64,000 nucleotides of DNA. Source: Alistipes sp. (GTDB taxonomy: Bacteria; Bacteroidota; Bacteroidia; Bacteroidales; Rikenellaceae). Both the position numbers and the translations under genes were made by a program. The first letter of the stretch is position 1; every line of letters starts with the position of its first letter. Positions 26,086-35,254 of this stretch are shown here, one piece after another. The stretch lies in assembly GCA_017938765.1 (NCBI GenBank), contig JAGBAX010000003.1:165166-229165 (forward strand), written 5' to 3'. The notes below the pieces were generated by a model that saw only the letters and a list, made by a program, of their open reading frames with translations, did no database searches and was not told the origin of the DNA.

Positions 26086-28091
26086 TACAGCCAACCGTTA
26101 TCGTTTGCGCCTCGGCGTACAGTGATTGTAAATGTCTGACTGCTGCCACCGCTCGCAGTGATTGTCGCAGCCGTTGAGCCACTCTTAAGACCCTTGAAGA
26201 GAAGCATAGTCCCGCTCTTTGTAACACTTGCCACCTCTGTATCGGCTATATTTACAGTAAAGGTCTGGTTATCTCCCTTGAAGTATCTGGCAGGGGCAAC
26301 CGCCATCTCACAATCTGTTGCAACATATATGTTCGGAAAGCGCATATCTACGCCCGCACCCTCAATAGCCGCAAGGAAGGCCTCGGCATTTACCTGTCCG
26401 CCCATGCCGCCACGATAGTCCGCCATATTTATCTGCATAGGCTGAATTGGGCCTACATCGGCAACATAGCGGCAGTACCTCTTTGTGCCGACAAAGTAGC
26501 TGTCAATATCAACAGCGCTCTGAACAAGCAGGTTTTTAATCTCTGTAGCAGTAAAGTGCTTACGAAGCTGAGCTGCATAGCTAATACCCAATGCCACAAC
26601 ACCCGACACGTGTGGGCAAGCCATAGATGTACCCTCCATATATCCATATCCGCTCGCAGCGATATGGTAAGGCAATGTAGAGAGAATACAGCCCACCTCG
26701 CCATAGTTGTGCTCACTATCTACATACTCATAGTAGTAGTCCTGGTCGCCTCCAGGGGCAGAGATGGTCGTTCCTGTGCCGTAGTTTGTATATACGGCAG
26801 GGGTAAAGTCCGCCGCTGTAGCCGCCACAGAGATATACTCTTCGGCAGCACCTGGGTATCCGGCAGCCGCAGCGCTCTCATTACCACCTGCAAAGACCGC
26901 TATACCGCCCTCAACAGTGCCATTTGCCGAGCCTGCATAGTGAGTGAAGTACTCCAGTGCCTCACGCTCAAGTGGTGAGCCTGCTATCCACTCCTCCTTA
27001 GTTCCAAAGCCCGCAGCACCCCAGTCGTAGACATTTGCACATGGAGATACATATCCCCAGCTACACTGAAGCACCACCGCACCATTATCTGCCGCATACT
27101 TTATCGCGCGGACAGTTGAAAGGATGCTTGTTGCTATATTTCCAGAGAATATCTGGCAGCACATAATCTTCACACCGCTATTTTCGCCTCCATCGCCACC
27201 TGCGATAGAGCTAATGCCAATGCCGTTATTATTCACTGCCGAGATAACACCTGCCACGTGAGTTCCGTGACCAGAATCGTAGACATCATCCCAGACAATC
27301 TTGCCCGACTGATGAACAAAGTTATATCCATACACATCGCCCTTATAGCCATTACCGTCGGCATCCGTATCCGAGCGCAATGTCTCGCCCTCGTTTACCC
27401 ACATATTTGGCAGCAGGTCTGGGTGCTCTACAAAGATACCCTCATCAAGCACAGCCACAATAACACTACTATCGCCTGTGCTCTTCTCCCACGCGCCCTG
27501 ACACTGCACATCGGCATCCTTAACACTCTTTATAACGCCATCCTTAACAAATAGGTCGCCTCGGTTAATAAGGTTCCACTGTGCAGGGAGCAGTGGGTCG
27601 GCTGTCGTAGCGCGAGTAGCCGCCATAGCGCCCTCTAACTTACTCTGTGACAGAGGTGTTGCGCGGTGAGTGTAGTTACGCTTAACAGTACGATTTACAT
27701 CAACCTTCTGTACCTGACCAAGGCGGGCAAAGCGGCGAGCGACATCCTCTACTGCCGTTTTACTACTATCAAAGCGGACAACATACCAAAGGTCAAGACC
27801 GCTCTCTACTGTTCGCTCCTCAGCAGAGATATCAACAGCAAATACGCGCTCAATAGCGCAAGTGCCGATAGTCTGAAGCACCTCGTCTAATTCAATATCG
27901 CCACTGCGCGTTACGCGACTGCCATCAACACCCGCTTGTACAATCATCTGCGCCACCTGTGGAGTGAACTTTACAAGCAGTTCATCCTCGGCATATGGTG
28001 CTGGAGCGACTGTCGCGCTCTGCTCCTCAAATCTACTGCAAGAGACAAAAATCAGCAGCAAGGTTAGTATATAAAAAAGTCTACTCTTCAT
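26085..28091 (-). CDS. Subtilisin-family (S8) serine protease, lipoprotein
   Basis: A 668-aa surface or periplasmic protease. The real start is ATG 28091 (MKSRLFYILTLLLIFVSC, lipobox Cys18); a longer in-frame extension inside the upstream gene is ignored. Residues ~35-135 form a propeptide-like domain (EDELLVKFTPQVAQMI...). The S8 triad is seen at VLDEGIFVEHPD (Asp ~216), SGHGTHVAGV (His ~275) and GTSMACPHVSG (Ser ~489), with oxyanion Asn in AGGNES (~404). The last ~85 residues are an added beta domain (bacterial Ig-like, KSGTMLLFKGLKSGSTAATITAS). It overlaps the LRR gene by 11 nt. Its presence in a SusC/D cluster suggests degradation of proteins or peptides. Confidence 0.92.
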   Translation of the reverse strand: MKSRLFYILTLLLIFVSCSRFEEQSATVAPAPYAEDELLVKFTPQVAQMIVQAGVDGSRVTRSGDIELDEVLQTIGTCAIERVFAVDISAEERTVESGLDLWYVVRFDSSKTAVEDVARRFARLGQVQKVDVNRTVKRNYTHRATPLSQSKLEGAMAATRATTADPLLPAQWNLINRGDLFVKDGVIKSVKDADVQCQGAWEKSTGDSSVIVAVLDEGIFVEHPDLLPNMWVNEGETLRSDTDADGNGYKGDVYGYNFVHQSGKIVWDDVYDSGHGTHVAGVISAVNNNGIGISSIAGGDGGENSGVKIMCCQIFSGNIATSILSTVRAIKYAADNGAVVLQCSWGYVSPCANVYDWGAAGFGTKEEWIAGSPLEREALEYFTHYAGSANGTVEGGIAVFAGGNESAAAAGYPGAAEEYISVAATAADFTPAVYTNYGTGTTISAPGGDQDYYYEYVDSEHNYGEVGCILSTLPYHIAASGYGYMEGTSMACPHVSGVVALGISYAAQLRKHFTATEIKNLLVQSAVDIDSYFVGTKRYCRYVADVGPIQPMQINMADYRGGMGGQVNAEAFLAAIEGAGVDMRFPNIYVATDCEMAVAPARYFKGDNQTFTVNIADTEVASVTKSGTMLLFKGLKSGSTAATITASGGSSQTFTITVRRGANDNGWL

Positions 28092-29709
28092 CTTCCATCG
28101 GTTTTTTCTTTGTCGTATACTCCTTATAATAGTAGTCCATATTTGCAGGCTCATTCTCAAAGACCGCCAGAGTGCCATTCTTTGCTCTGCCCTCCTGCGG
28201 GAAGACAAGGCTATATGGTATCCACATATCAAGTGCTGGGTGGTAGAGCAACCAGTCTGGCAAACGACCATAGAGTCGGTTGTGATTTATTGAGAATCGC
28301 TTGCACGAAGGCATAACCTTCTTAATCTTGCGGTCTACGAGAATCTGCGGCAATGAATCTACTGCATTAATCTCCTCCTGCGTGTAGTATGGCACAGTAT
28401 CGTCATCCTCAAAGGTTGGAAGTGTACCCTGCAGATAGTTTACCGATAGCACAAGGGTATCCAAATCCCACTTAATAAGCTCTACAGGGAATGTCGGCTC
28501 ATCCATAAAGCCACCCAAATCTGTACGCACCGTATTACTTAAATCAGTAACTACGCTACGCTGATTGGCGTTGAGAACAAGTGTTCGCAGCTTAGGAAAG
28601 TTCTCCTTTGTAAGCACCTCTGGAACTGTCTGGAAGTTATTTGAGCTGACGTTCAGATGCTCCAGATTCTTCAGCTTTGCCAGGCTCTTTGGCAGTGAAA
28701 CAAGTCCATAACTTCCAACAGTAAGTCGCTTGAGCTGCGTCAGCTCCGAGATATCGTCTCCCAAATCAAGGCTCAGCAGGAAGGTGTTTGTATTTCCGAA
28801 GAAATAGAGCTCCTCTGCAGCCGTTAAGTAACGCACCTCATACGGCATAGGCTCCTTAATATTGAAGAAATAGAACTCTGCACTGCGCACACGGCCTACC
28901 ATTTCGTCTGTACAGCCCTTCATGCTCTTATCCCACAGAACAACATTATCCCACATATCCATAGGCTGCGAAGCATCCCACATAGCCATAGTCTGTAGTG
29001 TACGAGAGATAGAGAGCAGAGCCACAGAGTCGCCTGCACGGCTATCTGGAATGATTGGTTCGGCTGCCTGCTGCGTAACATTCAGATTATCCTGACGAGC
29101 AAGAGCAACCTCGCTCTTTGGGCGGAAGACAACCTGAGCAAGTCGCTCTTTTGGAGATGTGTTGATATCCCACTTAAAGCGCACAGTTGTTGTACGTGGA
29201 CGAGCACCACGATTAAGGTCAAGATTATGTCGCTCGCTCTTGAGCCAACCCGCATTATCTGGAACAGCCACATCAAAGTCGATATTTGACTTCACTGTAA
29301 CATCAAAATACCTACTATCAAGACGGTCGTAGTTAGATATCTCAACATCTGGCTGCTCAAGCTCAATGGAGTAGTCAAAACCCCTCTGGTTAATGACAAT
29401 CTGCTTCTGCTCCCAGGTGTCAAGGTTCTCAATAATTACCACTCCGCGACGAGGCGAGGTCGTGAGAGCCGAGTCAATAATAAAGTTGCACTCTGTTGTA
29501 GAGTGTCCATTTGCAGGAGAGACTGTAATCCACTGGTTATCTGTAGAGGCTATCCAGCGGTTTGACGAGGTTATTGTCTTTGTCACAACACCTCCTGCTG
29601 CCTCAACATCAAACTCTATGCCCTCAGTTGTAAAAGCATTATCTGTCGTATCTGTGCCACAAGCTACAAGTAGTGACATTGTGGCGAAAAATAGCATTCC
29701 TCTTCTCAT
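28081..29709 (-). CDS. Lipoprotein with BACON-like domains and leucine-rich repeats
   Basis: A 542-aa lipoprotein; start at ATG 29709 (MRRGMLFFATMSLLVAC, Cys17). Residues ~30-115 (EFDVEAAGGVVTKTITSSNRWIASTDNQWITVSPANG...IVINQRG) fit a BACON domain, a carbohydrate- or mucin-binding-type module of Bacteroides; a second, related beta domain follows (~120-225). Residues ~300-420 carry leucine-rich repeats (LTQLKRLTVGSYGLVSLPKSLAKLKNLEHLNVSSNN). It is probably a surface-exposed ligand-binding protein. It overlaps the protease gene by 11 nt and follows the next LRR gene by 1 nt. Confidence 0.82.
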   Translation of the reverse strand: MRRGMLFFATMSLLVACGTDTTDNAFTTEGIEFDVEAAGGVVTKTITSSNRWIASTDNQWITVSPANGHSTTECNFIIDSALTTSPRRGVVIIENLDTWEQKQIVINQRGFDYSIELEQPDVEISNYDRLDSRYFDVTVKSNIDFDVAVPDNAGWLKSERHNLDLNRGARPRTTTVRFKWDINTSPKERLAQVVFRPKSEVALARQDNLNVTQQAAEPIIPDSRAGDSVALLSISRTLQTMAMWDASQPMDMWDNVVLWDKSMKGCTDEMVGRVRSAEFYFFNIKEPMPYEVRYLTAAEELYFFGNTNTFLLSLDLGDDISELTQLKRLTVGSYGLVSLPKSLAKLKNLEHLNVSSNNFQTVPEVLTKENFPKLRTLVLNANQRSVVTDLSNTVRTDLGGFMDEPTFPVELIKWDLDTLVLSVNYLQGTLPTFEDDDTVPYYTQEEINAVDSLPQILVDRKIKKVMPSCKRFSINHNRLYGRLPDWLLYHPALDMWIPYSLVFPQEGRAKNGTLAVFENEPANMDYYYKEYTTKKKPMEDEE

Positions 29710-29710
29710 A

Positions 29711-32350
29711 CTACTCAAGCATTGCGTCACAGTTAAGAATTGTCTGCGACTTGTCATAAATAAGTATATAAGCACCTACTTGCCAAGCGTAACAGATATC
29801 CGAAGCATCAAAAATGATATTCGGATTGTCCGATATGTCAAGGTAGTAAATCAGCGTAGATATCGTATCCTCAATCTTGCGCAGGTCATTTGAGCCTAAA
29901 TAGAGACCACGCAGTCCCTTATGGTTAAAAATGCCCTCTGGCCACTCTCTTAAGCAGCGCTCACCCGCAGCATTTCGCTGACTACGAATAGCAAACACTG
30001 TAAGGTAAGAGCTATCAAGCGGCTCAAATGGGAAGTGTTCAAAGTTGTTGAACGACAGCTCCACGCCATAGAGATATGGCAAGTTCACAGCGTGCATCTC
30101 GCGTGGAAGGTCTGTAAGATTGTTGTACGACAAATCAAGAGAGTTAAGGTAGATAGAGTTTTCATACTCAAAACTACCCTCTGGAATTTGGTCAATATTA
30201 CATCCGCGAAGAATAATATAGGCCACAGTAGAGTTTGTCTCCGCAAGCGCCTTTGGATACTTCGTAAGTTTCGGATTCTGCGCAAGGGTAAATGTCTCTA
30301 CCTTAATACCGCGATATGTACCATCCTCTTCCCCCTCAAAACCATCAATGTCGTTACCAGAGAAGTCTACAGATGTAAGTGGCGAACTACTCTTTGCCGA
30401 GAAGATGTTTGGCACCTTCTTCAGGCGATTATACCTTACAGAGAAGGCCTCCGAGTCGGCATAACCACAGAAGTATCCCTCACTATCTGCAGGCAGTGTC
30501 TCAAGCAGGTTATTGTCAAGGTACAACTGCACTGGAGAGACATTTTTGCCTAACGGATGAATCTTTGAAATCTTGTTATATGCCAGGTCAAGTAGCGAAA
30601 TCTTTGTCATATTCTTAAAAGACTCAGGCAGCTCCTCAAGGCTATTCTGGCGGGCATAGAGAATCTGAATCTTCTCCTTTGATGCGCCGCAAGCAATAGC
30701 ATCCATACCTGCATAAATCTCACTTGCACTCCACTGGCTGTTGTTCGAGATATTGATAGAGACAAGCTCTGGCATACGAGCAATCTGCAGAGGGAAGGTC
30801 TTGAGCTTTGAGCAGTTGTAGAGCTCAAAGTCGGTACAAGAGACAAGGTCACCAACCTCCTCTGGCAGTGTTTCCAGTGCGCCGTTAGCAATAAAGAGGT
30901 ACTGCAGCTTTGTCAGCTTACCAATCTCGGCAGGCAGAGAGGTAAGTCCATTGCACATTGTGCCGTGATTGGTGTCCATCTTGCGGATTCTCTGCACTCC
31001 ACTCTTGCGGTCAATAATATCACTCTCTGACATAGTGTCGTAGAGCGATGTTGCCGCAATGTGGATATTATTCTCTGCAAGTGCGCGGGCGCAAGGCTCG
31101 GCAAACTGCGTTGCTGGGTGTATAGTACGAAGATACTCGCCGTGTCTCTCAAGGCGTGTGCGGTTACGCTCCGACAAACTCTTGCTGCTATCAAGCGTAG
31201 GGTCATAGGAGATAAGGTTTGTATCGTTATGCGTACCGAGATAGAGTTCTATAAGCTCTGTCAGCTGACCTATAGCTGGCGAAAGGTCACCTCGGAAGGC
31301 AAAACCGCTGATATCTATCTTTGCCACGCGACCATTGGAGTGCAACTGAACTCCTGGCTGGTCTCCCCACAAATCTGGGTCTTTGTTAAACTCCCAATTT
31401 GCTCCACGAGGGAAGTTTTCGCCAACATAGCTCCAATTTTCGCCATCAAGGCTCTTCCAAATCTCATACAGCGCGTAGTAGTCCTTTATATACTCATCGC
31501 TCTGGTATAGTGACACTTTCACATCAGCTTCTGTCGTCTTGTTATCCTCAACAGTAAACTCCGAGAGCTTTGGAGAGGCGTTGCTCTCAAGCAGATTTTT
31601 ACCGCTGTCGTAGGTCTCATACGCCACTACGCGATACTTTGCTGCAGGAAGCGATACAAGCGAGTCGCAGGCAACAGTCGATGTGCGATAGCCCTCATCA
31701 CTACTCATCTCATTATCCTCGTCAAAGTGCATAGAGAACTTCGTTGGCAGCTTCTCTATCTTCACAGGATTTGTCACGCTACCCGACTGTAGCACCTGAC
31801 CAACGGTAAGGGTGACATACTTAATCTCATCAAAAGTGTACTGACGAGTGGTAGCTCGTGTTGGTGCATTAGAGAAGTCCTCCTTAGCCTTCTTAAACGT
31901 AAAACGCACACTACCACGCGGGGCAACCTTTACGGTAATGTCGTGAACGGTAAGTCCACCACTAACAACTGTAAAAACGCTCTCAGTCTCTGGTGTGCCG
32001 GCATAGATAAGCTCGTCCGCCGTATCATAGAGAGAGAATGCCACAAGGCGATACTCGCCCGTAAGTAGTTGCAGCTTGTCTGAACGCAGACCCTCCTCTG
32101 CACTACCCTCTACAGAGTAGAGCGTAAGGGTCTGGGCAAGGGTCGTCTCGCCGTAGCCGAGCGTAACTTTGACTTTACAAGCCTCTGCAAGATAGTCAAG
32201 CGTAGGCTTGACTGCGCGAGTACCATAGCTGGCATGCTTGTAGAGTTTAAACTGTGCAAATCCATAGTCATCATTGCGATAGTCGGGCTCTGTCTTCGCA
32301 CAGCCTAATGCAAGGATAACAGCGGATAGTATTATTAATAGTCTATTCAT
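29711..32350 (-). CDS. Large leucine-rich-repeat lipoprotein (DUF4458-like N-terminus)
   Basis: An 879-aa lipoprotein; start at ATG 32350 (MNRLLIILSAVILALGC, Cys17), overlapping the stop of the gene before it (TAATG). Just after the Cys is DYRNDDYGFAQFKLYKHASY, the opening of the DUF4458 type of Bacteroides lipoprotein. Residues ~40-300 hold repeated beta domains. From about 380 to 870 there are many leucine-rich repeats (LIELYLG, LQYLFIANGALETLPEEVGDL, ISLLDLAYNKISKI, YLYGVELSFNNFEHFP) of the Treponema/plant-like sort. It probably binds protein or peptide ligands at the cell surface alongside SusC/D. Confidence 0.84.
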   Translation of the reverse strand: MNRLLIILSAVILALGCAKTEPDYRNDDYGFAQFKLYKHASYGTRAVKPTLDYLAEACKVKVTLGYGETTLAQTLTLYSVEGSAEEGLRSDKLQLLTGEYRLVAFSLYDTADELIYAGTPETESVFTVVSGGLTVHDITVKVAPRGSVRFTFKKAKEDFSNAPTRATTRQYTFDEIKYVTLTVGQVLQSGSVTNPVKIEKLPTKFSMHFDEDNEMSSDEGYRTSTVACDSLVSLPAAKYRVVAYETYDSGKNLLESNASPKLSEFTVEDNKTTEADVKVSLYQSDEYIKDYYALYEIWKSLDGENWSYVGENFPRGANWEFNKDPDLWGDQPGVQLHSNGRVAKIDISGFAFRGDLSPAIGQLTELIELYLGTHNDTNLISYDPTLDSSKSLSERNRTRLERHGEYLRTIHPATQFAEPCARALAENNIHIAATSLYDTMSESDIIDRKSGVQRIRKMDTNHGTMCNGLTSLPAEIGKLTKLQYLFIANGALETLPEEVGDLVSCTDFELYNCSKLKTFPLQIARMPELVSINISNNSQWSASEIYAGMDAIACGASKEKIQILYARQNSLEELPESFKNMTKISLLDLAYNKISKIHPLGKNVSPVQLYLDNNLLETLPADSEGYFCGYADSEAFSVRYNRLKKVPNIFSAKSSSPLTSVDFSGNDIDGFEGEEDGTYRGIKVETFTLAQNPKLTKYPKALAETNSTVAYIILRGCNIDQIPEGSFEYENSIYLNSLDLSYNNLTDLPREMHAVNLPYLYGVELSFNNFEHFPFEPLDSSYLTVFAIRSQRNAAGERCLREWPEGIFNHKGLRGLYLGSNDLRKIEDTISTLIYYLDISDNPNIIFDASDICYAWQVGAYILIYDKSQTILNCDAMLE

Positions 32351-34338
32351 TACTGAGCAATGTTGAGTGTACAAATAAGTACTATCTTGCCCTGACCAAA
32401 TACAAGAGCACCAGTCTTGCCGTTTCCTGTCTGGGCATTCATCAAAACCATCTGATTCTCATCGCTATACTCATAGCTCAACCAGCTCTGGTCTTGGCTA
32501 TCTACATAGCTCCACTCCTGCGGAAGGCCCTTGAGCATTGATAGGTTTGGTGTAGCGGTTGTAAATGTAAGGTGGTATACCTTCTCGCCATAGGAGGCAT
32601 ACTTTGTATATAGTTCGCCTGAGGTAAGCTCCACGAGCGTTGAGTTCTGCTGTGCCGCATACTCTGGATAGCTAAACGCCACGCCAGTAGATTGCTGTGC
32701 TGCAGATTCATTATATCGGCAGAATAGGAGTGCGAAGACGCCATCTGCATCGGCAAAGGTCACAACACCCTCAAAGTCGCCAGTAAGTGCGTTCTTTGAT
32801 GGAGCAGCCGTAGGTTTTGTAGTATCCATAACAATGCGCACCTTTTCGGAGGCAGTTCCAAAAACAGTAGTTGTAATCCACGCTGTGCTACCCGTAAGTT
32901 CTACCATTGCGCCTGCAGCGTCAAATGAGTAGCACTTAATCTCTGTGTATGGGCGCACAACATTGACATACCAATCCTCGTATGCCCACTGCGAAGTGTA
33001 GAGCACATCGTAGCCCACCTTTGCTGTGGCAAAGGTGCTGAAAATCCAGTGTGAAGCATCAAGCGGCTCAATGCTTCCACCATTTGCCTCCATTGTCTGC
33101 TCGCCAACAATCTCAACAGAACCTGGGTCGCCCGCCTGCTCAACAACGGTTACCACATACGGCTGATATGTTGGAGTAATCTGGTCATTTACAGCAATAA
33201 GGTCTATATCGTTTGTAGCCACACTCTGAGGCATCACAAGCACCGTCGCCTTACGCATAGCACCATCATTTGCGGCAGCTGTAATAGTAAGGCTGCGACT
33301 CTGAATAACGCTATCGTCGGTAGCATTCCACGCTGCATAGTCCAGCGTAAGCCATGCCGGAGCAAGTGTAGGCTGAACAAGACCTGCCACCTCTGTAAAC
33401 TCTACAGCAACTACGGCTGAACCATCTACAGCGGTAACCGTTCCATTCACACCACCCTCAACATACTCGCCAATCATAGTGTTGTAGACCATACCCTGAT
33501 AGTTAAACTCTGTCTTCTCGGTCACTCCATCAACCATAAATATCTCTGTAGCCGCAGGGATAGCCACCTTAAGGCTCATAGCCTCTTTATCTACAGCCGC
33601 TGCATCTACAAAGCGTAACACAGCACTCTGCTCGGTCATTGGATACTTGGCTGCATTACCCTTTATCCAAAGCTCTGTAGTACCAGCCTCTCCACCCTCA
33701 ATAGGTGTAATCCACTCTGGAGCACCATCTACAATCCAGTTAAAGTTGCTCTCAACCTTCACGCGGGTAGAGTAGAGAGCCATCTCCTCTGGCCAAATCA
33801 TCTTCACACCCTCAGCGGCAACCTCTGTTGCCGAGTAGGCATATGTCAGCTCGCCCTCCGTAGCATAGCTAAAGGCGTTATTCTCAACAACTACAGGGTA
33901 AATCTTCATCTCGCGAGCCTTGCGGGCAAGCGTAAGGGTTGCAATAGTCTGAGTTTTAGACTGCATCTTCATCGTTACCTCGCAGACACGGTCAGCATCA
34001 AACTCCTCAACATCGGCAACAGCAATAACCACACTATGCTTACCAGCCTCGCCACGAAGGGTGTAGACTGCATTCTCGCCACTCTTAATATGGAAATATG
34101 CCGCTGTAGCCTCTGGTACACTAACCTCCCACGCCATATTAGGCTCAATGGTAAGGGTATACTCACTTCCAGGAGCAACTGTTGCCGTCACAGCCTCTGG
34201 GAAAACTGGCTCCTCAACATCTGGCGTTGGGGTCGGTGTAGGCTCATCAGTAGGGTTATCTACAGGGTCTGTTCCGCACGCCACAATAAACATTGACGCT
34301 GCAAGCATCAGGCTTGCCAATCTAAAAATCTTCTTCAT
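32350..34338 (-). CDS. Large lipoprotein with Pro/Thr linker, function unknown
   Basis: A 662-aa lipoprotein; start at ATG 34338 (MKKIFRLASLMLAASMFIVAC, Cys21). A Pro/Thr/Asp-rich linker (NPTDEPTPTPTPDVEEP) follows the Cys and presumably spaces the protein from the membrane. The rest is almost entirely beta-rich with several repeats of ~95-115 residues (for example YTLTIEPNMAWEVSVPEATAAYF and FNWIVDGAPEWITPIEGGEA) that resemble BACON/Ig-like modules (W..pWi.p..G). No catalytic motif is recognised. A ligand-binding surface protein of the SusC/D cluster is the likely role. Confidence 0.75.
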   Translation of the reverse strand: MKKIFRLASLMLAASMFIVACGTDPVDNPTDEPTPTPTPDVEEPVFPEAVTATVAPGSEYTLTIEPNMAWEVSVPEATAAYFHIKSGENAVYTLRGEAGKHSVVIAVADVEEFDADRVCEVTMKMQSKTQTIATLTLARKAREMKIYPVVVENNAFSYATEGELTYAYSATEVAAEGVKMIWPEEMALYSTRVKVESNFNWIVDGAPEWITPIEGGEAGTTELWIKGNAAKYPMTEQSAVLRFVDAAAVDKEAMSLKVAIPAATEIFMVDGVTEKTEFNYQGMVYNTMIGEYVEGGVNGTVTAVDGSAVVAVEFTEVAGLVQPTLAPAWLTLDYAAWNATDDSVIQSRSLTITAAANDGAMRKATVLVMPQSVATNDIDLIAVNDQITPTYQPYVVTVVEQAGDPGSVEIVGEQTMEANGGSIEPLDASHWIFSTFATAKVGYDVLYTSQWAYEDWYVNVVRPYTEIKCYSFDAAGAMVELTGSTAWITTTVFGTASEKVRIVMDTTKPTAAPSKNALTGDFEGVVTFADADGVFALLFCRYNESAAQQSTGVAFSYPEYAAQQNSTLVELTSGELYTKYASYGEKVYHLTFTTATPNLSMLKGLPQEWSYVDSQDQSWLSYEYSDENQMVLMNAQTGNGKTGALVFGQGKIVLICTLNIAQ

Positions 34339-34351
34339 ATATCTATTTTTG

Positions 34352-35251
34352 TTAAAATCCTTCTCGTTTAAGTCTTTCTGCCTCCTCGTCTGATATCCAC
34401 TCAAGGATATTGTAGAAGTGGCCCACTGTGCCAATCATCTGACCCAAGTCCTCAACATATACATGGAGCCACAGCACCGCAAATCGCTGACAAGAGTTGA
34501 AGTAAGAGGTGTATATCGGGCTATCGTCGCCAAGAATATGGTTATCGCCCAAAATCTGCCCAAAGACAGATGCCTCATCGCTCAGCACCTGGTCGCTATC
34601 CATCGTAATGCGCGGCTCAGCAGGGTCCGCTCCGTCAAAAGTAAGGGTGACATCATAGCCATTGTAGAAGGCATCGCGGATAATTATCATATCAGGCTCT
34701 GTAGGGTGCGCCTCGGTATAGACAACCTTCTGATAGGAGCTATTCTCGCCCGGATAGTCACGCAGAAGCAGCGACGAGAGCACTGCATAGCCAGTAAAGT
34801 TATTGCGGTCATAAGGACAACTCTTGTACATTACGACCTTTGTCATATCCGAGTCCTTATAGAGGTCCCACTTCAGAGCGCTATTCATCACAAGGCGCAA
34901 TCTAAAGCCGAGCGAGTCTGTAGCGCCAATATTGTCGTAGATACCCTCAACCTCAACATTTGCGGATGTTTTACCCGCAGGGATAGTGACGGTATTTGAG
35001 ATAATACGGTAGTGTTTGCCCTCAACGGCATTGCTTCCAGCATCCACAACCTCAACACCAAAAGTGCGGTCATAGTCACGAGCTACGGTCGAGGCAATAG
35101 GCACTGTAAAGCGGCTGTTGCTCTTCTCAACCATATTTGTTGACAGACTATCGGCAAACATCACATACTCCGCATCGCTGTATGTGGTATACTGCTCCTT
35201 ACAACTGTAGAGCGCCAAGAGCACCAATATATATATAGGTAACTTTCTCAT
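34352..35251 (-). CDS. SusC/D-associated lipoprotein (DUF4843/DUF4984-like)
   Basis: A 299-aa lipoprotein (MRKLPIYILVLLALYSC, Cys17). Residues ~20-130 (YVMFADSLSTNMVEKSNSRFTVPIASTVARDYDRTFGVEVVDAGSNAVEGKHYRI) look like a Calx-beta/DUF4843-type beta domain: the EG.HY.i motif is typical. The C-terminal half (~140-299) fits the DUF4984 type often found next to SusC/D pairs. It begins 3 nt after the SusD stop, and its own stop is 13 nt before the next gene. It is probably a third surface subunit binding the substrate. Confidence 0.74.
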   Translation of the reverse strand: MRKLPIYILVLLALYSCKEQYTTYSDAEYVMFADSLSTNMVEKSNSRFTVPIASTVARDYDRTFGVEVVDAGSNAVEGKHYRIISNTVTIPAGKTSANVEVEGIYDNIGATDSLGFRLRLVMNSALKWDLYKDSDMTKVVMYKSCPYDRNNFTGYAVLSSLLLRDYPGENSSYQKVVYTEAHPTEPDMIIIRDAFYNGYDVTLTFDGADPAEPRITMDSDQVLSDEASVFGQILGDNHILGDDSPIYTSYFNSCQRFAVLWLHVYVEDLGQMIGTVGHFYNILEWISDEEAERLKREGF

Positions 35252-35254
35252 ATC

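Noticed and set aside
26085-28271. Protease starting at the longer open frame (28271)
   Set aside because: The extra 60 residues lie inside the LRR gene and have no signal peptide; ATG 28091 begins a proper lipoprotein leader.
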